Positions 7,582 to 13,645 of a DNA stretch of 21,292 bases are shown piece by piece. The position numbers and the translations under genes were made by a program. Positions within the stretch are counted from its first letter, which is position 1. Each line of letters starts with the position of its first letter. Source of the stretch: JBFWVD01 sp050246915 (lineage in GTDB: Bacteria > Actinomycetota > Acidimicrobiia > Acidimicrobiales > Ilumatobacteraceae); assembly GCA_050246915.1 (NCBI GenBank), contig JBFWVD010000077.1, positions 1-21,292 on the forward strand, given 5' to 3'. The notes beneath the pieces were generated by a model. That model was not told the DNA's origin and searched no databases. It saw only the letters and a program-made list of their open reading frames with translations.

Positions 7582-8508
7582 ATGGTTGATGCACGTTCGA
7601 GCCACACTGGACCGGTGGACGCTCCAACGTCATCATCCACCGGCGCCGAACCACCCACGGTGAGCGTCGTGATCCCCTGTCTGAACGTCGCCGGGACCAT
7701 CGCCGCGCAGCTCGACGGGCTCGAGGCCCAGGACTACAGCGGCACGATCGAGGTGTTGTTGGCCGACAACGGATCCACCGACGCCACCGCCCAAGTGGTC
7801 GCCCCGTTCCTGGCCCGTCACCCGACGTGGAGGATCGTCGATGCCTCGGCAACACGCGGAGCCAACGCCGCCCGCAACGCCGGATGGCGAGCCGGCTCCG
7901 GGACCGTGGTGTTGTTCTGCGACGGTGATGACATCGTCAAGCCCGGCTGGGTGGCGGCCATGGTCGGAGCGTTCGACGATGGCGCCGACATCGTCGGTGG
8001 TTCGTTCGACGTGTCGTCCCTCAACCCGCCCGAGGTCGCCGCCACCCGCGGCAAACCCGAAGGGCTACCGGTGTACTTCGGCTACCTGCCCTCGGTGATC
8101 GGCGCGAACTTCGCGGTGCGCCGCCGCGTGCTGGAGGCCCTGGACGGGTTCGACGAGTCGTTCGTCCTCGGAGGCGATGAGATCGAGTTCGCCTGGCGCG
8201 CCCAGCTCGCCGGCCACACGATTGCCCACGCCCCCGATGCCGAGGTCGCCTATCGCTACCGGGCCTCCACCAAAGCGTTCCTGAAGCAGCGCTGGAACTA
8301 CTCCGGTGGCGCGGTGAAGCTCTACATCACGTTCCGGGACAAGGGCATGCGCCGACCGAAGCTGACCCATACGATCCGGCTCGCAGGGCGCTCAGCCAAG
8401 ACGGCGGCGTTCGGACCCAGCGATGCCCGACTGAAGGCGACCGGCGAGCTGGTGTCGCTGGCCGGTCACCTCCGTACGTCGATGCGCCTCCGTACGTTTT
8501 TCTTCTGA
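7582..8508 (+). CDS. Family 2 (GT-A) glycosyltransferase
   Basis: A 308-residue sugar transferase of the GT2 family. It opens with SVVIPCLNVAGTI (28-40), followed by LLADNGSTDAT (59-69, nucleotide-sugar binding), RGANAARNAGW (92-102) and the metal-binding DGDD (114-117). The acceptor-side motif GGDEIEFAWR (197-206) and a basic C-terminal region complete the fold. No membrane helix is visible, so it should act at the cytoplasmic face of the membrane. The ATG at 7582 lacks a clear Shine-Dalgarno; GTG at 7615 is an alternative, since the first 25 residues are polar and poorly conserved in type. It is the only plus-strand gene here, diverging from the wecA-like gene and converging on glyA with 5 bases between stops. 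It probably extends a WecA-initiated glycan; donor and acceptor are unknown. Confidence 0.88.
   Translation: MVDARSSHTGPVDAPTSSSTGAEPPTVSVVIPCLNVAGTIAAQLDGLEAQDYSGTIEVLLADNGSTDATAQVVAPFLARHPTWRIVDASATRGANAARNAGWRAGSGTVVLFCDGDDIVKPGWVAAMVGAFDDGADIVGGSFDVSSLNPPEVAATRGKPEGLPVYFGYLPSVIGANFAVRRRVLEALDGFDESFVLGGDEIEFAWRAQLAGHTIAHAPDAEVAYRYRASTKAFLKQRWNYSGGAVKLYITFRDKGMRRPKLTHTIRLAGRSAKTAAFGPSDARLKATGELVSLAGHLRTSMRLRTFFF
8469..8504. repeat. 18-bp-spaced direct repeat at the end of the GT2 gene
   Basis: CCTCCGTACGT occurs at 8469-8479 and again at 8487-8497, exactly 18 bases apart. It encodes the duplicated Leu-Arg-Thr in the last dozen residues of the glycosyltransferase. Confidence 0.75.
8473..8506 (+). 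terminator. Possible intrinsic terminator overlapping the GT2 stop
   Basis: The self-complementary CGTACG occurs at 8473-8478 and 8491-8496, so a 6-bp stem with a 12-base loop can form, followed directly by a T-rich run (8497-8506, TTTTTCTTCT) that encodes the Phe-Phe-Phe end of the protein. Only 5 bases separate the convergent stops, so an overlapping terminator is reasonable. The stem is short. Confidence 0.4.
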
Positions 8509-8513
8509 GCGTT

Positions 8514-9776
8514 TCAACGCGCGGTGAGCCCCGGGTACGGAGCGAACTTCGAGCACAACACCGCCACCTCGCTGCGCACTGCGGCGATCTCGGACGCGTT
8601 GGCACGATGACGTAGCGCTCGGGCGATGAACGATCCGATCTGCGCCATCTCGGGTTCGGTCATGCCCTGCGTGGTGACCGCCGGCGTACCGATGCGCACG
8701 CCAGAGGTGACGAAGGGCGAGCGCGGATCGTCGGGGATCGTGTTCTTGTTGAGCGTGATGCCCGCTTCGTCGAGCACGCTCTGGGCTTCCTTGCCGGTGA
8801 GATCGGCGTCGAATGTGCGCAGATCGACGAGCAGGAGATGATTGTCGGTCCCGCCCGACACGAGCCGGAACCCTTCTGCGGCAAGGGCCACTGCGAGCGC
8901 CTGCGCGTTCTTCACGATCTGCGCGGCATATGCCTTGAACGACGGGTGCATCGCTTCTCGGAACGCCACCGCCTTGGCGGCGACGACGTGCTCGAGCGGA
9001 CCACCTTGCAGGCCCGGGAAGATGGCCTTGTCGATCGCCGGTCCCAGCTCCGCGGTGCTCAAGATGCAACCACCACGCGGGCCGCGCAGGGTCTTGTGCG
9101 TGGTGAACGTGACGATGTCGGCGAACGGCACCGGGTTCGGATGGGCGCCACCGGCGATGAGACCAGCGATGTGCGCTGCGTCGAACATGAGCAATGCGCC
9201 GATCTCGTCGGCGATCTCGCGATAGGGCTGTGGATCGATGATGCGCGGGTAGGCGGTGGCCCCAGCGATGATCAGCTTGGGGCGCTCACGACGCGCGGTG
9301 TCGCGCAGCTCGTCGAGGTCGATGCGCTCGTCGGACTTGGTGAGCTTGTAGCTCACGAAGTTGTAGAGCTTGCCCGAGGCGTTGGCCGGCGAGCCGTGTG
9401 TGAGATGGCCACCGTGGTCGAGGCTGAGGCCCATCACCGTGTCGCCGGGCTGCAACAACGCGAAGAACACCGCCATGTTGGCGTTGGCACCGGCGTGTGG
9501 TTGCACGTTGGCGTGCGCCGCGCCGAACAATTCCTTCGCGCGCTCACGGGCCAGGTCTTCGGCCTGATCGATGAACCCGTTGCCGCCGTAGTAGCGCTTG
9601 CCGGGATATCCCTCGGCGTACTTGTTGGTGAGCGGCGATCCCGTCACCTTCATCACCGCCGGCGACGTGAAGTTCTCCGACGCGATCAGCTGCAAGGTGG
9701 TGTTGGCGCGCTCGATCTCGTCGTCGACGATGTCGAGGATTTCGTTGTCGGGGTCGATGTCACTGGGCCAGGGCAT
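8514..9776 (-). CDS. glyA: Serine hydroxymethyltransferase
   Basis: A PLP enzyme that converts serine and tetrahydrofolate to glycine and 5,10-methylene-tetrahydrofolate in the cytoplasm. The 420-residue length is typical. Signatures include LIASENFTSPAV (30-41), NKYAEGYPGKRYYGG (51-65), the aspartate and histidine of MFDAAHIAGLIAGG (197-210) and the PLP Schiff-base Lys228 in TFTTHKTLRGPRGG, followed by the C-terminal RIGTPAVTTQGM. The ATG at 9774-9776 is chosen because GGAG (9783-9786) lies 6 bases upstream and the protein begins as the family does; sequence further upstream in frame belongs to rpiB on another frame. It lies 14 bases after rpiB, so the two are cotranscribed. Confidence 0.96.
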   Translation of the reverse strand: MPWPSDIDPDNEILDIVDDEIERANTTLQLIASENFTSPAVMKVTGSPLTNKYAEGYPGKRYYGGNGFIDQAEDLARERAKELFGAAHANVQPHAGANANMAVFFALLQPGDTVMGLSLDHGGHLTHGSPANASGKLYNFVSYKLTKSDERIDLDELRDTARRERPKLIIAGATAYPRIIDPQPYREIADEIGALLMFDAAHIAGLIAGGAHPNPVPFADIVTFTTHKTLRGPRGGCILSTAELGPAIDKAIFPGLQGGPLEHVVAAKAVAFREAMHPSFKAYAAQIVKNAQALAVALAAEGFRLVSGGTDNHLLLVDLRTFDADLTGKEAQSVLDEAGITLNKNTIPDDPRSPFVTSGVRIGTPAVTTQGMTEPEMAQIGSFIARALRHRANASEIAAVRSEVAVLCSKFAPYPGLTAR

Positions 9777-9790
9777 GGGGGTCTCCGTTC

Positions 9791-10234
9791 TCAGAACTCG
9801 TCTTCGAGGGCCATCAGTTGGGCGACCCGTCGTTCGTGGCGTCCGCCTTCGAAAGGCGTCTCGAGGAAGATCGTGACGATCTCCTCGGCGAGGCCCGTGC
9901 CCACCACACGACCACCGAGCGACAGCACGTTGGCGTTGTTGTGAGCGCGAGCCATGCGAGCAAGATAGAGGTCGTTGCACAGCGCGGCCCGTACCCCACG
10001 GACCTTGTTCGCGGCGAGTTGCTCGCCTTGGCCGCTGCCGCCGAGCACGATGCCCACGTCGGCTCGACCATCGCGAACGGCCCGAGCGACCGCGGCGCAG
10101 ATGGGCACATAGTCGACCGACTCGGTGGAGTGGGTACCCAGGTCGGTGACCTCGTGGCCCAAGCCGTTCAGGAAGGTCACCAGGTGTTCCTTCAGGTCGT
10201 ATCCCGCGTGATCGGCTCCGATGGTGATGCGCAC
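9791..10234 (-). CDS. rpiB: Ribose-5-phosphate isomerase B
   Basis: Interconverts ribose 5-phosphate and ribulose 5-phosphate in the pentose phosphate pathway. The 147-residue length fits the RpiB/LacAB family. Asp8-His9 in GADHAG, the phosphate loop GGSGQGEQLAANK (65-77) and His98 in ARAHNNANVLSLGGR are visible. The E. coli catalytic cysteine is replaced by Gly, and Glu71 takes the role known for Glu75 in the mycobacterial enzyme. The GTG start has no Shine-Dalgarno; instead a TATGCT box sits at the right distance for a leaderless transcript. Cotranscribed with glyA, 14 bases downstream. Confidence 0.95.
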   Translation of the reverse strand: MRITIGADHAGYDLKEHLVTFLNGLGHEVTDLGTHSTESVDYVPICAAVARAVRDGRADVGIVLGGSGQGEQLAANKVRGVRAALCNDLYLARMARAHNNANVLSLGGRVVGTGLAEEIVTIFLETPFEGGRHERRVAQLMALEDEF

Positions 10235-10240
10235 GGGCCG

Positions 10241-10246
10241 AGCATA
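10241..10246 (-). promoter_or_regulatory. Candidate -10 box for leaderless rpiB transcript
   Basis: On the minus strand TATGCT fits the TANNNT consensus and ends 6 bases before the GTG of rpiB, so transcription would begin at or next to the start codon. That agrees with the lack of any Shine-Dalgarno there. No recognisable -35 is present. Confidence 0.4.
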
Positions 10247-10270
10247 CGAGCCAACCCCTGAGCGAGCCGA

Positions 10271-10307
10271 GCGTCAGCGAGGCGGCGAAGCAGACGCAGC
10301 GTCAGCG
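10271..10307. repeat. Short direct repeat between the tandem GT4 gene and rpiB
   Basis: GCGTCAGCG occurs at 10271-10279 and 10299-10307, the second copy covering the GT4 stop codon. The 67-base gap 10235-10301 is otherwise GC-rich, with no strong hairpin, so read-through from the glycosyltransferase into rpiB is possible. Confidence 0.5.
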
Positions 10308-12785
10308 GGTGAGCCGGGCGTACAGCGCGGCGGTCATCTCGGCGTGATGATGCGGTGAGAATCGGGCCACGACGTCATCGTGCGCGGCGAGGCGCAACCG
10401 CTCTCGCAACTGCGAGTCGGCGAGAACGCGGTTCAGCGCATCGGCCAGCATCTGCGGCTCGTTGGCCGGCATGAGCAACGCGCTCACCTCGTCGCTGACG
10501 ATCTCCGACGTGCCCCCCACGTCGCAGGCCACGATGGTCGAGCCAGCCGCGGCGGCCTCGAGGAGGACCGTGGGGAGCGCCTCGCGCTTTGATGCCGACA
10601 CCATCACGTCGCTGCCCGCCATGACCCGTGGGATGTCGTCGCGTTCACCGAGGAAGCGGACGGTGTCCCCCATCGGTGCTGCCAGGGCTTCGATCTCGCC
10701 ACGCAAGGGCCCATCGCCGACGATGAGCAACAGCGCCTCGGGGAACTGCGCCGACACCTTGGGCCAGGCTTCGAGCAAGGTGTCGTGACCTTTGAACGGC
10801 CGCAGCACGGCCACTGCGGTGACCAGAACGGTGTCGGGCTCCACACCGAGTTCGTCCCGGAAGCCCCGGCGCAGCTCCGGGGCTTCGCTGAGCGGGGCGA
10901 AGCGGGTCAGGTCGATCCCGTTGAAGATCGTCACGATCTTGTCGTCCTCGACACCGGCTGCGGTCAACGTGCGCCGAACCGCGTCGGATACCGCCACCAC
11001 GGTCATGGCTCGATGCCGCAGGACCCAGTTCAGCAGCCGATCCTTGGCCACGGCCCGCAAGCCGGTCTCGGTCTCACCCAAGGTGTGTCGCGTCACGACG
11101 ACCTTGGTCCCACGGGGCGCGGCCAGACCGGCCAGCATCGCTCCGTAGGTGTCCTGCGCGTGCACGACGTCGAATCTGCCGGCCCGCACCGCACGTCGGA
11201 AGCGGACCATGGCAAACGGATCGAGCAACCGTGCGGCGCCGAGGTTGACCCGGGCGAAGCCGTCCTCGGCGAGGCTCTTGGCGATGTAGGAGTCGTGCTC
11301 GGCGGTGAGGGTGCACAAGGTGGGTTCGACTCCCTGTCCGCGCAGCTCGGGCAACAACGTCATCAGGACGCGCTCCGCGCCACCGACTCGCAAGCTGGAC
11401 AACACCATCAGGACCTTCGCCGGGGTCGACGATGCCCCGGTGTCCGTCGCCTGCGTCACCACGGTCGGACCAGCCACGCTGCGTCGGACGACGCGACCGG
11501 CGATGACGTCGCGGAACAGCGCCGACAGCGTGGCCGCCGAGTGCTCCACGTCGAACTCCCGTTGCACCGTCTCGATGCCCGCTGCCACGTATCGCTGGCG
11601 GGCCTCGGCGTCGGTGAGCACCTCGACGAGAGCGTCGGCGAGTTGATCGGCGCGGCCCGGGCGGACCAAGCGACCGGAGACACGATCGGAGACGAGCTCG
11701 GGGATGCCGAACACATTGGTGGTCACCACCGGGGTGCCGATGGCCATCGCCTCCATCAACGCGATAGGGATCCCTTCGGCAAAGCTGGGCAGGCAGAAGA
11801 CGTCGGCGTGGCGAACTTCTTCGAGCACCTCATGAGCCGGTTTGGCGCCGAGCAGCACCACGCGGTCGCTCAAAGCGAACCGGGAGATCGCGTCTTCGAG
11901 CTCGGGACGATCGGGACCTTCACCGATGAATCGCAGTTCGACATCCACCCCGCGCTCGCGCAACAGGCAGACCGCATCGAGGAGCACCCGTTGACCCTTG
12001 GGCCCCACGAGCCGGCCGGTGCACACGATGCGGTTCGTTCCTGACGGCGACTGACTGGCAACCGCGACCGCTGGGAGGTTGAGGCCGCAGTGGACCACGA
12101 TCAGCTTGTCCCACAGATCGTGCCCGAGCCGCGACAGCAACATGGAACGGCCGAAGTCGCTGATGCACACGACGAACGATGCGCTGTCGACCTTGTACCA
12201 CGGCTTCATCTCGCGTCGTTCCAGGAAGTCGAACGGTCCGTGGACCGTCACGCTCCACGTCACGCCGTCGGCTCGCACCCGTCGGTCGAACTCACTCGCC
12301 AGCATGGCGACGTCGCTGGTGAGATCGAGGAAGTGGGCATGGATGTGGCGGCAATTCTCCTTGCGCACGATCCGCACCAACCGCATGCCGGCGGCGAAAT
12401 AGAACAGCCGCACGACGACACCGCGCGGTCCTCCAGCGCGCTCTTTGAGCGCCAAGGACAGCACCGCTGCGGCCGCCGCCGGGTGGGCGAGGAACGCCAG
12501 CAACGTGGCGAGAACGGTCCGAACCGGCTGGGCGATCACCCGCGTCTCGCGCAGTTCCTGTTTCGACTTCTCGCTGATGACCTCGCGCTGATCGGCCCGC
12601 AGCACCGAGGTCATCACGATGCGCTCACCCTGGCGGCGCATCGCGGCGACCTCCTCACGGATGAACGTCTGTGACACCGCCGGGAACTGGCGCATCACGT
12701 AACAGATCGAAGGACCGCCGCCATCGGCCGTTCGCCCTTGCACCACGGTTCGCTCTTGCACAGCGGTTCGCCCTTGCACAGTCAT
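10302..12785 (-). CDS. Two-domain fusion of GT4 glycosyltransferases
   Basis: An 827-residue protein with two complete GT-B, family 4 units in one chain. Unit 1 (about 25-430) starts ICYVMRQFPAVSQTFIREE and has the HIHAHFLD segment, the sugar-nucleotide region TGRLVGPKGQ and an E-x7-E pair at Glu337 and Glu345 (AEGIPIALMEAM). Unit 2 (about 455-827) starts MVLSSLRVGGAERVL and has NGIDLTRF, LRPFKGHDTLLEAW and a second E-x7-E at Glu735 and Glu743 (REALPTVLLEAA). Both E-x7-E pairs are intact, so both units may be active and add successive sugars. An Ala/Val/Thr/Ser-rich linker separates them. The ATG at 12783-12785 is chosen: it shares a base with the methyltransferase stop (TGATG) and has AAGG 7 bases upstream. 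A GTG six codons earlier is the alternative. Most GT4 enzymes are single-unit, about 350-420 residues. Confidence 0.9.
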   Translation of the reverse strand: MTVQGRTAVQERTVVQGRTADGGGPSICYVMRQFPAVSQTFIREEVAAMRRQGERIVMTSVLRADQREVISEKSKQELRETRVIAQPVRTVLATLLAFLAHPAAAAAVLSLALKERAGGPRGVVVRLFYFAAGMRLVRIVRKENCRHIHAHFLDLTSDVAMLASEFDRRVRADGVTWSVTVHGPFDFLERREMKPWYKVDSASFVVCISDFGRSMLLSRLGHDLWDKLIVVHCGLNLPAVAVASQSPSGTNRIVCTGRLVGPKGQRVLLDAVCLLRERGVDVELRFIGEGPDRPELEDAISRFALSDRVVLLGAKPAHEVLEEVRHADVFCLPSFAEGIPIALMEAMAIGTPVVTTNVFGIPELVSDRVSGRLVRPGRADQLADALVEVLTDAEARQRYVAAGIETVQREFDVEHSAATLSALFRDVIAGRVVRRSVAGPTVVTQATDTGASSTPAKVLMVLSSLRVGGAERVLMTLLPELRGQGVEPTLCTLTAEHDSYIAKSLAEDGFARVNLGAARLLDPFAMVRFRRAVRAGRFDVVHAQDTYGAMLAGLAAPRGTKVVVTRHTLGETETGLRAVAKDRLLNWVLRHRAMTVVAVSDAVRRTLTAAGVEDDKIVTIFNGIDLTRFAPLSEAPELRRGFRDELGVEPDTVLVTAVAVLRPFKGHDTLLEAWPKVSAQFPEALLLIVGDGPLRGEIEALAAPMGDTVRFLGERDDIPRVMAGSDVMVSASKREALPTVLLEAAAAGSTIVACDVGGTSEIVSDEVSALLMPANEPQMLADALNRVLADSQLRERLRLAAHDDVVARFSPHHHAEMTAALYARLTR
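12730..12783. repeat. Three 18-bp tandem repeats at the 5' end of the GT4 fusion
   Basis: Units 12730-12747, 12748-12765 and 12766-12783 share GTTCGC(C/T)CTTGCAC. In frame they encode VQGRTA, VQERTV and VQGRTA right after the start Met, ahead of the catalytic fold. The array is the whole N-terminal extension, so copy number could vary without harming the enzyme. Confidence 0.9.
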
Positions 12786-13510
12786 CACACAGCCTTGTGG
12801 CACACCGGGACGAAGTCGTTCACCTTCGACCCTCGGGGCATGCCACGACCGAGGTAGACGTAGGTCTGGTGCTCGAAAGGCGCGTCAAGTGATGTCGTGA
12901 CATCGACGCGGGAGAACACCCTGCGATACCGATCGAAGTAGTCGGGACCGGGATTGCGGACGTGGTAGTCGTCACGAGCCCATGGCTCGGCGAACTCGAC
13001 AGTGGATGGCTGGGTCACCGGTACCGGCAGCACCGCCACACCGCCGGGTCGCAAGATGCGGTGGATCTCGGCGATGGCGCTCGCATCGTCGTCGATGTGC
13101 TCGAGCACGTGCGAGGCGTAGACCATGTCGTACGAAGCGTCGGGCACTGCGCAGTGGCGCAGGTCGATGACCAGATCGACGCCGTCGGGGTTGAGGTCGG
13201 CGGTGGTGTAACTGGACGACACGGGCTGGAGCCGAGATGCGATCTGCGTCTCCGGTGCTACGTGCAGCACGTCTCCGAGGGTCTGTCGATCAGCCAGCAG
13301 CCGATCGATGACGGTGGCCTGGAGACGATGCCGTTCCGACGAGCCACATACCGGGCAGACCGAGTGGGCACGACCGCCACACGGCACGAACCGACCATGA
13401 TGCGAGCAGCACGGGCACTGCCACGATCCACCCGGCAGGCGACGGTAGACAAACGCGAGCTTGCGGGTCTTCCAGTACACGGCCCGGCTGATCAGCTCGG
13501 CAATTGGCAT
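12785..13510 (-). CDS. Class I SAM-dependent methyltransferase with zinc-ribbon-like N-terminus
   Basis: A 241-residue protein. Residues 30-63 carry paired cysteines (CPCC at 32-35, CPVC at 52-55) and then SSERHRL, a small metal-binding module seen before some class I methyltransferase domains. The Rossmann domain follows: VLHVAPE (81-87, SAM-binding loop), TADLNPD (103-109), DLVIDLRH, SHVLEHIDDD (133-142) and LRPGGVAVLPVPV (153-165). The substrate is not evident; context suggests a sugar, glycan or lipid carrier. The ATG at 13508-13510 is chosen because TGGAG (13516-13520) is 5 bases upstream; a GTG 7 codons earlier lacks this. The stop overlaps the start of the GT4 fusion by one base, so the two are made together. 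Confidence 0.87.
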   Translation of the reverse strand: MPIAELISRAVYWKTRKLAFVYRRLPGGSWQCPCCSHHGRFVPCGGRAHSVCPVCGSSERHRLQATVIDRLLADRQTLGDVLHVAPETQIASRLQPVSSSYTTADLNPDGVDLVIDLRHCAVPDASYDMVYASHVLEHIDDDASAIAEIHRILRPGGVAVLPVPVTQPSTVEFAEPWARDDYHVRNPGPDYFDRYRRVFSRVDVTTSLDAPFEHQTYVYLGRGMPRGSKVNDFVPVCHKAV

Positions 13511-13533
13511 TGACGCTCCAGGTGGTTCCACGA

Positions 13534-13621
13534 CCGATCGACTATCGGCTCGCGCTCTCCCATTGTGAACACACTCGCAAGGCGAACACAGGCGCGCGAG
13601 CCGATCGTCGACGTCGATCGG
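13534..13621. promoter_or_regulatory. Long imperfect inverted repeat upstream of the methyltransferase operon
   Basis: ATCGGCTCGCGC (13544-13555) is the exact reverse complement of GCGCGAGCCGAT (13594-13605), and the flanking CCGATCGAC (13534-13542) matches GTCGATCGG (13613-13621) inverted. The arms enclose 38 bases that include the only AT-richer patch of the gap. It lies between the start of the methyltransferase and the end of the exported gene to its right, so it could be an operator, a cruciform, or a terminator-like structure. Confidence 0.5.
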
Positions 13622-13645
13622 GCCAGATTCAATCCCTCTGAACGA

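Noticed and set aside
7528..7605. Upstream extension of the wecA-like gene
   Set aside because: Would overlap the divergent GT2 gene and adds non-family residues before the first membrane helix.
9777..9980. Upstream extension of glyA
   Set aside because: Overlaps rpiB, has Arg-rich non-family sequence, and the ATG at 9776 has a good GGAG site.
10785..12044. 420-codon plus-strand open frame opposite the GT4 fusion
   Set aside because: His/Asp/Arg-rich translation typical of an antisense shadow; the minus-strand frame has intact GT4 motifs.
12730..12783. CRISPR-like array
   Set aside because: Only three 18-bp units, directly adjacent with no spacers, and in frame within a coding region.
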